Assembly: GCA_021018815.1 (NCBI GenBank)
Contig: JAITYX010000053.1
Coordinates: 1,550,001-1,614,000 of the forward strand
Origin: Talinum fruticosum
Taxonomy: Eukaryota > Streptophyta > Magnoliopsida > Caryophyllales > Talinaceae
DNA: 64,000 nt
Direction of reading: 5' to 3'
The position numbers and the translations under genes are program-made. Under the pieces are notes generated by a model. The model was not told the DNA's origin. It saw only the letters and a list, made by a program, of their open reading frames with translations, and did no database searches. Positions 22,450-33,837 of this stretch are shown one piece after another. Position 1 is the first letter of the stretch. The number at the start of each line of letters is the position of its first letter.

Positions 22450-24019
22450 GATTAATCACTTATTAAGAGGGCAAAACTAGAAAAATTTGAGTAGTGTGTT
22501 TTAATAATGTATTTGTATTAGGAATCCTGCATTTAGCAACCTTTGAACGTAGTTTATTTATGTTACGGAACCATAGGACAAATTTATTTTACCCCTTGTT
22601 AATACTTCGGTAAGAGACTCCTACGGCATCCCAGGCGGGCCCAACTAGGCTTGATTACCAACGGAGGCGGTACCACTTCCCTCATAGCACGCAGTCTTCG
22701 TTTACCGAGAGGCATTGAGCATTCTGGCATTTTTCTTATCGTGCCCCACACGGAAGACCAAACGCTCGAATATGAGTCACCATATATCCTACCTAATCTA
22801 AACCTTTTTTACCATAAATCTTTTGAGTATTAGGCGGAACCTTGTCTTCATTTTCATGCTTGGATGAGTGTGATTGTTCTAAATTTAATCATCTACTTAT
22901 GAGTCTTTAAGGATAGGTGAGGAGCACTGAGTAATCCTTGCATGGGTGCAAAATAAAAATAAAATAATGAACCTTTTTCAGTCGATCCATTTTGTGCATT
23001 CTAACCAAAAGTCCAAAACTACTTTTCATTCTTAGGTTGGTCCAATAATAGCATTTTTTCATATAGTCAAAGCCAAACTTCATCTCAAATAGGTGAGTCT
23101 ATTCTTTCATAGGCTAAAAATAAATTTCATCTCAAAATAGGTGAGTCATATTTTCATTCGTTTTTGCATTTAGCCAAAGTCAAAATCATCTCAAATTAGG
23201 TGAGTCCAATCTTGCATTACATTTTTCATTAGCCAAAAATGATTTCATCCCAAATAAGGTGTTCATTCATTTTATTTTCGTACTAGCCAAATTAAAATTT
23301 TATCTCAAATAGGTGAGTCCATTTTGCATTAGTCAAATTTCAAATTCATCTCAATTAAGTTGAGTCTATTCATTTTATTTTTGCACTAGCCAAAAATAAA
23401 TTTCATCTCAAATAGGTAAGTCCATTCATTTCATTTCATTAGCCAAAATAAATTTCATCTCAATTAAGGTGAGTCCATCCATTTTATTTTTGCATTAGCC
23501 AAAATTAAATTCATCTCAATTAGGTGAGTTCTTTTGTACATTATCCAAATTATAGATCATCTCAATTAAGGTGAGTTCATTCACTTTATTTTTGCATTAG
23601 CCAATGAAAAATTCATCTCCACTTAGGAGAGTCTTTGTTTGCAGTTAGCCAAATCAAATTCATCTCAATCTAAGGAACTTTATTTACATCATTGTATTTC
23701 ACTTTAGTCAATTGCATTCTTTATGTCCATCCAAATAAAAGAGCATATCATTTTCTTTTCTCTTAGGATCAGCCGTTCCTCGGGTCAAGCACTTAAGCCC
23801 TATCTCTCCTAGTTTTTTCCACGAGCTAATCCCGAGCTCCTACTCTTTTGGGATATAGGATAGGGAATCCAACTAAAATTAGCGATCCTAGCACGAAGCG
23901 GCTAGGAAATAAGAAATCTACCACGACATCGGTACGGTCAACACCAACACGTCCTACATTAGTACGTACCACACTAGTGCATCCAACATCTTTACTAGTA
24001 ACCTCGGTATGCCGCCTAA
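22450..24019 (+). other. Tat 5' leader
   Basis: Noncoding leader between primer site and gag. It contains the about 55-bp tandem repeats (23030-23740) and an ATGGGTGCAAAATAAAAATA motif that recurs inverted near 48060-48110. No gene seen. Confidence 0.6.
23030..23740 (+). repeat. About 55-bp leader tandem repeat
   Basis: About 13 imperfect units built on TTTGCATTAGCCAAA then AATTTCATCTCAA.TAGGTGAG then TCCATTCATTTTA. Unit length varies from about 45 to 60. The same repeat occurs in reverse at 47570-47790. Confidence 0.85.
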
Positions 24020-24776
24020 GGTCTTAATACAATCCTCCTCAAAAATGGCCAACCAGGCAAAGCAAACTCCCATCATTACCTTGTTCAAAAATCTGCTGCT
24101 AAAATAGAAGCCAAGATTGAGGCTCAAGATAAGAAGATTGACTCAATAGCAAAAGCCCTTAATCTCATACGCAAAGAACTCGGACAAGAAATTAAAACAA
24201 GGAGAATCCCGCCTTGAACCCTAACCTCAATCTGATCCACGAATACATCGGATAGAGAATATGTTGCTGGAGTCATCAATGTTCAGTAATTATTATCTAA
24301 ACCAGGATTCACTTCAATCCTTAAAGGAAACTACCCTCAAAATTCACCATGCCCGACATCAAGTTCCACGGGACTAAAAACCTTCACCTCCACCGAGGAA
24401 CTTTGTAGGGCAATGACTCAAAAGAATGTACTGGAGGACACATACCATGTCATCTTTCCATGGATGTTTAGCGAAGATGTCTTGAAGTGGTATAGTGCTA
24501 TCGACCTACATACGGTCACGAACTCGCCAAGATCGTTGCAGGGAGTTCTTACATTTATACTCTTACAATACTAATCTATCATTCACTCTTCGAGATCTAG
24601 AGTTGATTAAGCGAGGAAATGACGAAAGCTTCACCGACTTCCTTACCTACTTGAGGGCAAAAGCTGCCCGGATAACCGATTGACCATCCGAAAAGATCGA
24701 GTTAGAATCATACTTCTATTTTAGCCCATCACTCATCATGGATGATAATAAAGCTTACTTTCCCCTTTCTACACCC
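24020..24776 (+). pseudogene. Tat-type gypsy gag, 5' part
   Basis: It opens near ATGGCCAACCAGGCAAAGC (24026), and after several stops and shifts reaches CREFLHLYSYNTNLSFTLRDL and ESFTDFLTYLRAKAARITD (24495-24683), the gag capsid core of Tat/Ogre elements. It is cut at about 24776 by the antisense Sirevirus LTR; the remainder of gag and pol is not in the window. Confidence 0.65.
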
Positions 24777-25881
24777 TTTTGAGTCCACAAAATACAGTAG
24801 ATCGATCGAACCCGAGTTGCTCCCTTAAACAACTCCTTACAAGTTTTTCCTAAACTCATAAATTCCCTTATCCGATCTAGTACTTCCTAGCTGAGATAAC
24901 CCTTACGAGTTAGGGACAACCGACCTGAGTTAACCCTTACGGCTCGGTCAAGAGACCTTACTTAGAGAGTGAAGACTCGGACACTCGCTCGATATTTTTC
25001 GAGTCATGCAAAAGGAATCAGGTATAACGATATTATTCATATAGAGTTTTGATTCCAAGGCATTCTCTGTGTCTTAGAAACTTACTTGAGTAAAATAGTA
25101 TTTTCTTTAAGTGTTTCGGCCTTCACCGATTTCATTTATCGCTTTTTAGTTAGCGACTCGAAAACTGGTTCTTTATTCCGAGTCCATCCTCACTCAGATT
25201 AATCGCATTTTTGAATATACCGAGTATTCCGTTGTTTCTCACTCGAATCCGAGTTGTGGTTATCTGTTCTATTGTTTGCATAGTCGGCATTCGTAGTTTA
25301 TTTCTTGCTTAGTCTATATCAAGTTAATCTCCTCTACTATTCTTTATAGAACTTGATTCTTCGCCTAGACTTAGTCGGATGGAATTCCGAGTATCATGGA
25401 TATTAGACTCGGAAAATTCCATTTCTTTTCCGACTCGGATAATCTGTTGGTTAATTATCCAAATTATCTTATTAACCGTGTCTAACCTTGGACCAAAGTA
25501 TTTTATACTTTAAGAACCAAAATTGATTTACTTTTGTAGGTTATTCATTCGAGGATACACCTTTTTCAAACTACAAAAGTAGCCGGCTTGAACGTCAAAT
25601 CACCAGCGAGATATAGCTTTTCACCTTCCTCGCTTTCGTCCCGAAGATTGTGTCGAAGCCGTCCGCTTTCATATCCGGAAAACTGGAACGCTAAGCTTAA
25701 CGGTGGTTTCCACCTTATTTTTCAAGACACAACCGATGGTTTTGGGACTTCCAAGAGAGTTAAACCGTTGTCCAACGTTCATATTTCAACGGATACTTTC
25801 GAGTGACTCGGAAAGTCTCTCCCAACGGTTACAAAAGACTCTCGGTCAGCAGACGAAGAAACGGCTACTCTGCCTGGTTAT

Positions 25882-25889
25882 CTATAAAT
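25882..25889 (+). promoter_or_regulatory. TATA box, 5' LTR of copy S
   Basis: TATAAATA in TTATCTATAAATAGAAGCC; the same context is found at 35169-35176 in the 3' LTR. Confidence 0.7.
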
Positions 25890-26483
25890 AGAAGCCACTT
25901 CACAAGACTTGAGGGTTGCCGAACATACTGTTTATACACATACTTGATCAAAGTTATTGTATTTACTCTCAATCTTCAACTTACAACTCCCACTCTGTAA
26001 TTCTTTACTTTCCGAGTTGTAAGGTCTTGTACTTAGTTACAAACTCTTCTTACATTCTTTGTAAGGTCCCTTGACTAAGCTGTAAAGGTTAACTCAGCTT
26101 AGTTGTCCCTAGCTGTAAGGGTTATCTCAGCTAGGAAGTACTAGATCGGATAAGGGAACTTCGAGTCTAGGAAAATTTGTATAGAGTTGTCTAAGGGAGC
26201 AACTCGGGTTCCATCAAGTTCACGGTATTTTGTGGACTCAAAATAGTGGATTTGACTTCGTGTCTGGATTGACACGGGCCGTGGTTTTCTGCCCCAGGAG
26301 GGTTTCCACGTAAAATCTAAAGTGTTCTCCTTCCGAGTTCATTCTAGACTCGGATCGCTTTCTTGCTCTTGTTTCTTCGATTCATTGCTCTCGAGTCCAA
26401 TCTTTTCGACCACGCTTATAGACTCGAAGCTGTCTTTGTCTCTTTTCGAGAAAAAGAGTGTGTTTTCGCGAAGAATTTTCTAT

Positions 26484-26508
26484 CACCCTATTCACCCCCT
26501 CTAGGGTG
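26484..26508. promoter_or_regulatory. Conserved LTR palindrome
   Basis: Arms CACCCTA and TAGGGTG around a CCCCCTC-containing centre, just upstream of the LTR 3' end. Conserved in every Sirevirus LTR here that reaches this end (876-900 and near 12160, 35760, 46120 and 53550). Palindromes at this place are a known hallmark of Sirevirus LTRs; the function is not established by this sequence. Confidence 0.75.
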
Positions 26509-26536
26509 ACTAAGACTCTCCCGAGCAAACCTTCAA

Positions 26537-26549
26537 TTGGTATCGAGCC
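26537..26549 (+). promoter_or_regulatory. Primer-binding site of copy S
   Basis: TTGGTATCGAGCC directly after the LTR. It matches the initiator-Met primer site with one base missing at the CAGAG position, where M2 has CGGAG. Confidence 0.8.
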
Positions 26550-26594
26550 TAGCCTTTCGGAAAGGATCTAACAATCCAAAGGTTTAAAGATCGG

Positions 26595-28396
26595 ATGGCT
26601 CGAACACCGGAGAGTTCGACGAAGCAAGATCTTCCAACGAGGCCACCAAAATTCAAAGGTTCAAACTTTGGGCACTTGGAAGAAGCTTATGAAATGTTTC
26701 CTCATGGATCATGATGAAGAAGTATGGGAAATCATACAACAAGGAAACTACATTCCAACGAAGACAGATGAATTCGAATCCTTCCCAAGACAAAGGCTGA
26801 GTTCACACCAGCGAAGCGAGAAGTTTAGAAAGAACTTCAAAGCCATGAACATTCTCATGTGCGCCATAAGCTCGGAAGAATATAATCGAGTCTCTGCCTG
26901 TGACTCCGCCAAAGAGGTGTGGGACACTCGGTCAACACCGGTCAACACCTACGAAGGTACAAGTCAGGTGAGACAAGCGAAGATCGGTCGAGTATCTTCA
27001 CAAATATGAGCTTTTCAAAATAGAGCCGAAGAGAACATTACTCGGATGTTCATTCGCTTCACCGAGATCACCAACAATCTCAAATCTCCGGGAAAGAAAA
27101 TCTCCCATGAAGAAATGTGTCGGAAAATTCTCGAAGCCTACCCAAGAGACGATAGGGTCCTAAGGTGACTGCCATAGAAGAGGCTCGGAACCTCTCACTC
27201 TTGAAGCCGGACGAGCTCATCGGAAAGCTTCGACTCATGAGATACATCCGGAAGAAGAAGATGCTGAGAGTACTGCCAAAAGGAACATTGCGCTTAAAGC
27301 CTCGAGAATCCAAAGAAGCAAGTCCGAGCTCCTCGACTCGGAAGATGATCCCATGGCACTCATTGCAAGAGGCTTTAAGAGAATGATAAAGCATAAAAGA
27401 TGGGACAAAAGACAAAAGAAGACTTCTACAAAAAGGACAAGAGAGATAGAAAAGGTAAGTTCTCTTCACCCTCAAAGTTATCTTTGTCTAAGAATTCCGG
27501 ATGTTTTGAATGTGGCAGCAAAGACCACATAGTCAAGGACTGTCCAAAACGGAAAAGGGACAGAAAGAAGAAAAAGGCCATGATGGCAACATGGAGTGGT
27601 GAGGACTCATCGAAGACGACGAGGACTCGAGATGACTCAAAGTGTCCGATGGCAATCACCGACTCGAAGGCTGAAAGAGAGTCGGACTCGAACACGAACT
27701 CGAACAATAAGGAAACCGATCCTCAAGAGGTAATAAACTACTTCCTCAAATTCTCCAAAGTTGATCTAGCTAAATACATTTTTACTTTGGAAGAAAAGTC
27801 CAATTCGATTCTTCTCATTTCAAAGAACAACTTGAGTCAATCACTTCGATAGCACTTCTTTGAAAAACGAATTAGAAAAGCCGAGGCTCACACTCGAGAG
27901 AACTCAAGACAAGTGCTCAAGCTAATGAGGCCGAGTCCGAGTTACTCGAGGAAAGAAAATGAGCAACTGAAATAGAAGCTCACTGAGTCTCAAGATCTGG
28001 TTTTAAAGTTTACTCAAGGTCGAAGAACCTTGACATGCTCTTAGGATCACAATGTGTCTCGTTTCGAAAAGAAGGTCTTGGTTTCAACAAAGAGGAAGAA
28101 TCTAATTCTTACTCGGAATTGTTCAAAAGGATTCCAGAGCTGTAAAGTTCAAAAAGGCTGAGCATGGTCCCATTCACGTAAATGAAAGGAGGACTAAACC
28201 CAGACCTATTTACAAAAAGAAACCATTTTCTCCTGTTTCAAAAGGAAAGGTTTTTAAAAGGAAAGAGACACGGACTCGGTTCTCCGAGAGGAAGACTCGG
28301 AATCGAGACAAAACCCAAAGTCATTCAAATCTGGGTTCCGAAGCACCTTCTTCCTCGAAAAGGACCACGAGTAAGGAATGTTACTTGGGTTCGTTA
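26595..28396 (+). pseudogene. Copia gag and gag-pol linker, copy S
   Basis: The start at 26595 (MARTPESSTKQ) is 60 bases after the LTR and matches the M2 start. The capsid part is clear at 26668-27009 (WKKLMKCFLMDHDEEVWEII, then EKFRKNFKAMNILMCAIS), typical of copia gag. The nucleocapsid has an intact C-X2-C-X4-H-X4-C knuckle, CFECGSKDHIVKDC, at 27502-27543, followed by a Lys/Arg run and an acidic Ser/Asp tail. The linker reads IWVPKHLLPRKGP near 28340. Several frameshifts separate these parts, so no continuous frame exists as written. Role: virus-like particle shell and RNA packaging (family knowledge). Confidence 0.8.
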
Positions 28397-29900
28397 GAGG
28401 AAGTGAGAAGGGTTAGATTCTCTCTCGTTTCTGCAGTCACTCGAGAAAAGATCAAATAGACACCGGTACTGGACGAGTGGATGTTCTCGACACATGTCGG
28501 GTGACCAAGGACTCTTTTACGAGCTGGAGTCATATAAAGGAGGAAAGGTGACTTTTGGTGATGACAAGCAAAGGTAAGATAGTGGGCATTGGGAAGATTG
28601 GAAATGGAAGCAATCCGGTGAGCCCGAGTGTACCTTGTCAAAGGACTAAAGTACAATCTACTTAACATCTCCCAGCTATGTGACAAAGGTCAAGAGGTAA
28701 GATTCACTCAATCCAAGTGCTACATCACGGATGAGACCACCAAAGAGGTAAAGCTCTCGGGTAAGAGATCAGGTAATACCTATATCATCCCTCTTTCGAC
28801 CCAAGTCGAACTTATCTTGTTTAAAAGCATCTCTTCATGATGATTCTTGGACCTGGCATCGTAGATTAGGTCATATTAGCATGCATACCATCAAAAAGCT
28901 TGCATCTCATAGTCCGGTTAGAGGATTACCTAACCGTGTGTTTGAGAAGGACAAAGTATGTGAAGCATGCACCGAGAGGAAACAAGTCGAGATCTTCATT
29001 CAAATCTCTTAAGACAGTTTCCACATCCAACGTGCTTGAATTATCGCATATGGACCTATGTGGTGAAATTCCTGTGAAGAGTCTCGGAGGTAAATCTTAC
29101 ATACTTGTTATTATTGATGATTTTTCAAGATTTACCTGGGTGTGTTTTCTCAAGCATAAGAATGAAGCCTTCAAGGAGTTCAGCAAGCTTTGTAGAAAGA
29201 TTCAAGTTGAGTCTCGGACTCAGATTCAAAAGATTCGAACCGACCATGGAAGGGAGTTCGATTACTCGAAATTCTCGAGTTTTATGACAAGAATGGAATC
29301 TCTCACAACTTCTCGAGCACCTAGAACCCCTCAACAGAATGGAGTAGTTGAGAGAAAGAACAGAACCCTTGAAGAAATAGCAAGGACGATGATGATTGAA
29401 CACAACTTGCCTTACTATTTACAGGCGGAGGCGATAAACACAGCCAACTACACTCTCAATCGATGCTTCATCGGACCCATTACGAAGAAAACACCTTATG
29501 AGCTCTACAAAGGGAAGAAGCCAAATATTTCCTATTTCGGACCTTTCGGATGTAAGTGCTTCGTCCACAACAATGGTAAGGATTATCGACCAAGTTTGAT
29601 GCTCGGTCGAGACGAAGGTATTTTTCTAGGTTACTCCTCTCATAGCAAAGCTTATCGTATCTTCCACAAGCGAACTAACAAAGTGGAAGAAAGTATCCAC
29701 GTAGTATTTGATGAGCTTGAACAGGAGAAACCAAGTGAGTCTTCATACTCGAAGCCGAAGCTCGAAAGGATGATGACGAAGGTGAGCCTACAAAGACTCG
29801 GAATGAGACCACTCGAACGAGGAAGCTCGGAATGAGACAGCTCAAGAGCTCGCTCGTAACGAACAAGTCAATGAAGAGGATCACTCGGAACATGCTTCGA
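28397..29900 (+). pseudogene. Copia protease-integrase, copy S
   Basis: The protease region (about 28440-28600) keeps the flanking sequence but its Asp-Ser-Gly site is broken at 28469-28480 by one extra base (GGACGAGTGG, where M1 has an intact D-S-G-C reading). The integrase zinc region (28855-28980) has WHRRLGHI.MHTIKK and KVCEAC. The catalytic core lies in an open frame at 28900-29835: Asp52 (SHMDLCGE), Asp115 (RTDHGREF) and Glu151 (NGVVERKNR), a D,D-35-E spacing that fits integrases. Downstream comes FLGYSSHSKAYRIF and HVVFDE, the copia post-core hinge. At 29581-29620 two opposite one-base shifts replace about ten residues and then restore the frame. Confidence 0.85.
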
Positions 29901-30074
29901 AGATCAAGCAATTCAGCCCACAAACCTGGTGAATCAAAGAACTAGTAAAGCATTCAAATTTACTCCCAGTCATCCCCAAGAAAACATCATTTCGATATCA
30001 ACAAGTGGGGTAAGAACTCGTTCCTCTCTTCATAATCTATGTGCATTCACTGCATTCATTTCATTAATCGAACC

Positions 30075-31593
30075 AAAAATGCACTAGAGGCCCTTAATGA
30101 ACCTGAATGGGTAGAGGCCATGCAAGAAGAACTAAATCAATTCGAAAGAAACCAAGTCCGGACTCGACCAACCGACCTTCCGACCACCCAGTTATAGGAA
30201 CCAAATGGGTTTTCAAAAACAAACTGGATGAGGGTGAAGTGGTAGTCAGAAATAAGGCTAGACTTGTGGCTCAAGGTTACAATCAAGAAGAAGGAATTGA
30301 TTGTGGGGAAACCTTTGCACCGAGTAGCTGAATTGAAGCCATTAGAATACTGTTGGCATTTGCATCCTGCATGCATATTAAATTATATCAAATGGATGTT
30401 AAGTGTGCCTTTCTCAATGGTTTTATTGAAGAAGAGGTCTATGTCAAGCGACCTCCTGGTTTTGAAAACTCAGAATTTCCAAATCATGTTTTCAAACTTC
30501 AAAAGGCTCTCTATGGTCTTAAACAAGCCCCTCGTGCTTGGTATGAAAGACTGAGCAGCATTCTTGGTTCAAAATGATTTCAAAAGAGGTCGGATCGACA
30601 AGACTCTATTCATAAAGACCAAAGGGAAAGATTTTCTTATTGTTCAAATCTATGTTGATGATATTATTTTCGGTGCTACTAATGAGTTTACGTGCCGAGA
30701 ATTTTCTAAGTTGATGAGTCAAGAGTTCCAAATGAGTATGATGGGAGAACTCAATTTCTTCCTTGGGTTGCAAATTAAACAAGACAAAGATGGAATCTTT
30801 GTTCATCAATCAAAATACACCAAGGAACTGCTGAAGAAATACAAACTTCAAGATGCAAAGCACGCATCTACACCCATGAGCAGACGACGATAAAGCTCGA
30901 CTCGGATGAGAAAGGTAAAGCAGTAGATCGAAACTCTATCGAGGTATGATTGGATCACTGCTATATCTTACTTCAAGCAGAGCCGGATATAATGTTTAGT
31001 GTTTGCTTATGCGCACGATTTCGAGCTAATCCAAAAGAATCACATCTCACTGCGGTGAAGAGAATATTCAGATATCTTGCAGGCACTCGGAATCTAGGAC
31101 TATGGTACTCCGAGAGACTCGAACCGACTCCGACCGGGTACTCGGACGTAGACTACGCAGGATACAAAGTTGATCGAAAGAGCACATCCGGAGCTTGCCA
31201 ATTTCGGGTCAATCCCTAATATCTTGGCACTCAAAGAAGCAAAACTTAGTAGCTCCATCAACTGCGGAAGCTGAATACATTGCCGCTGGAGCTCGTTGCG
31301 CTCAGATTCTTTGGATAAAACAACACTTGATGGATCTTGGACTATTTCTCAACTCGGTTCCAATCAAGTGTGACAATCAAAGCGCAATCAGTATCACTAA
31401 GAATCCTGTCCGAGCACTCAAAAACAAAGCATATTGAGGTCGGGTATCACTTCTTACGCGATCACTCGAAAAGGGTGATATTGCACTTGAGTTTATTCCT
31501 ACTAATCTTCAATTAGCTGATATCTTTACTAAGCCTCTTGGTGAAGATCAATTTTGCTTTAGTCGGAATGAGCTTGGTATGTTAAATGCTTAA
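30075..31593 (+). pseudogene. Copia reverse transcriptase-RNase H, copy S
   Basis: Order of motifs: NEPEWVEAMQEELNQFERN (near 30100), HPVIGTKWVFKNKLDEGE (30185), [17 protein letters not shown] (30390), FKLQKALYGLKQAPRAWYE (30495), the catalytic QIYVDDIIFGATNE (YVDD at 30651-30662), GELNFFLGLQIKQDKDGIF (30745), the thumb, then RNase H with WHSKKQNLVAPSTAEAEYIA (31220) and KCDNQSAISITKNP (31370). It ends at a stop at 31591-31593. Five or more frame changes occur, e.g. at 31408-31420, where CCGAGCAC stands for the CAGCAC/CAACAC-type sequence of the other copies. Function: cDNA synthesis and removal of template RNA (family knowledge). Confidence 0.88.
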
Positions 31594-32220
31594 TTACGTG
31601 TTACTTTTGTTGCATAATTCCGTGCTATGTGCTTTCTGTGTTAATAACGATTAGTTCGATTGATTCAGTGATACTGGGCTGATAGTTATTTCGTGTTTCG
31701 AGTCACTCGAAACCTTTCGAGTCACACTCGGACATAGCAAAATTTGGACATCAAATTTTCTGAAGCTATCTCTAGAAGCAGTGGAGAGTTTCGGATCTTT
31801 TTCTCTCTCTTTCTTGACGCCTGCGATCGGATCGTAACAGTAGATTTCAAACCGCTGGTATCTCAACCGTTGAAGAAGAACCGTCACACCGGGCTTTAAT
31901 GATCGATGGACAAGCTGAGTCAAAACGGAGTTACTTAACGGATAGTGGACGGGCGCGGTTATTTTCTATAAATAACGACTATCCATCTTCATCTCGATTT
32001 TCTAAAACTCCTTCCCTCTCAAATAAAAATCTTCTCGCGGAAGTTTTCTACGTGAACAGTGACTCTTGATCGTCCGCAAGCGTTGAAGAAGTTCTCTCTC
32101 TCTCTCGTAAGTCTCGATCTGCTCTATTCTCTTTTCTTCTACCATTTTCGTTTTCTTCTCTTCTACACCTCCTTCTCTCTTTCATTCGAAAAGTTTCATC
32201 TTTTCTCTCCAACTCTCATA
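31594..32220 (+). other. Copy S spacer between pol and ORF3
   Basis: Noncoding. It includes TTTTCTATAAATAACGACT (about 31958-31976), a TATA-like site about 260 bases before ORF3, and a pyrimidine-rich CTCTCTCTCTC stretch near the ORF3 start. It could drive or lead a separate ORF3 transcript; inference only. Confidence 0.45.
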
Positions 32221-33837
32221 ATGCCTAAAAGAGGAAACCATCCCGACTTCCAGGTTTCTTCATCCTCCAAAAGCCCCGCACCAACAAGCCGAAAGCTCAA
32301 CCCCTCTAAACCCGTTGTCACCCAAGCACCTTGCGTCTGGACGACAAATTCTTTCCAACAACCAAATTCTCCTGGTTGTCCAATATCCAAACCACCGGAG
32401 TCTACCCTTTCTTGTGTTTCAGCGAGTTCATTTATCCTAAACTTGTTTCGAGTTTTATACTCATCTCACCCACTCGAAAATGTTCTAACCTCTCGGGTTC
32501 GGAACATTACTGTTCAGTATCAACACCTCCCTCCTCCACCGCTTGTTCAAAGTTTCTTCTCTTTTCTTGAACAGCAACCATATCCCTTTCATCTGAAGTC
32601 GCCGACGACTTCTTTGAAAAGTACGCAAAAGAATTCCCTGGGTCCGAAAGAACTTTTACGTGACTCGGTTGAAGTCGAAGCTAGGCTTCGTGCTTTCTGC
32701 TGATGAGAACTTTCTTCTCACAGCACTCTAGTAAGGAGAACCCCAACTCCAAGCACCTCAAAGCTCTCTTCGATATCCCGGAGGGATACGAAGTCGACCT
32801 CTTCCCCTCTATCATTGAGCGGATGGCCGCTATGCCAGCTCAACTCCAAACCAAGAAGAACACCTCCCTTCCTTTCGGTGCTCTTCTCACCCTTGTCTTC
32901 AAACAATTTCAAGTTCCTCTTCCCTCCGACCCTAACGCGGTGTCCGAGGTGGCCATTGTGGTCGGCAAGAAGGAACTCTAGGGGTACGGATACCGGAAAC
33001 TAACCCCGGTGTCCGGGTTCACAACTCGGAGCCGAGGCCTCCTTCTCCACCTCGGACTCGAAATCAACCCCTCTCCCTCTTCCCTCTTCACCTGGTAGTG
33101 CCTCCACCTCGGGTGCTTCCAGATCTCTCTCTGCCCTCTTGTCCCCTGTTTTCATGGAAAAGATCAGCTCTGTGTCTTCGAACTCGGAGACATGCTCGGG
33201 GCTTTCAAGTCCGTTCTTCGAGGTCCGACCATCAACCAAAAGACCGGTCGAGTCCCAAATCCGAGAGCAGCGAGCTCTCGTTCTTGAGATGAGAGAGCTG
33301 GTTAAGGAGCAGAAGGAGCTAGCCGAGCTCCTCGAGAGAGACGGTCCAAGGCGGCTCAGGACCGGGATGACTCGAGACGCGCTCGAAGCGTCTTCGAGCC
33401 CGAGCTTGACCTCCTCGGACAGCGAGGAAGATGAGGAAGAAGAGGAAGAAGCTGCAGATGCAGCGAGAAGACGCCGAGGAACCTGCGGGCCGAGCGAGCC
33501 CTTCCGGGCAAAGGGAAGAAGAGGGCGTGGCAAGCTGCGAGGGTCGGCTTGCTCCCCAAGCTCAAATCGCCGTACTCGGCTCGAGACAGCGATCCGAGTG
33601 GGTCGAAGACCTCGCTCCTCCGGCGAGTCGGCCAGAGCAGCCCCTCCAGCCCCGAGAGGTCCCAAGGGAAGAACCCTCGATCCACTCTCTCCGGGTCGGC
33701 CACTCGAGCTAAGCCCCCGAGGACAATCCCGGTTCTCCCTTCGCCGCGCTCAAGCACATCGTCAAGATCGTAACAGCGCCGGCGCACCTCCGCCTCCACT
33801 CGGAAATCCCTCCTCCCTAGTTGGAGCCATGCACTGA
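32221..33837 (+). pseudogene. Sirevirus extra 3' ORF (ORF3), copy S
   Basis: Unknown-function protein of about 530 codons. The start MPKRGNHPDF is chosen because M1 and M2 begin the same way; an upstream in-frame ATG at 32059 lies in the leader. N-terminal Ser/Pro/Lys-rich region, then LDDKFFPTTKFSWLSNI and TTGVYPFLCFSEFIYPKLV (32335-32450). A middle part (32700-32990) matches M2 at 39480-39880. A charged heptad-like stretch, IREQRALVLEMRELVKEQKE (33255-33345), predicts a coiled coil; an acidic run (SDSEEDEEEEEE, about 33410-33455) and a basic, Ser/Pro-rich tail follow. Frame changes occur around 32340, 32700 and 33000. No signal peptide or clear membrane span. It may be a nucleic-acid-binding or host-factor-like protein; inference. 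Confidence 0.65.

Larger units (their letters stand above)
24974..26535 (+). repeat. 5' LTR of copy S
   Basis: TGAAGACTCGGAC...CAAACCTTCA. It contains the TATA box at 25882-25889 and the palindrome at 26484-26508. Confidence 0.92.

Noticed and set aside
32059..32220. Upstream extension of ORF3 with a hydrophobic N-terminus (possible signal peptide)
   Set aside because: The conserved start in all three copies is the later MPK; the extension is leader sequence read through by chance.
33000..33665. 221-codon minus-strand open frame
   Set aside because: Shadow of the plus-strand ORF3 of copy S, whose frame has conserved partners in M1 and M2.
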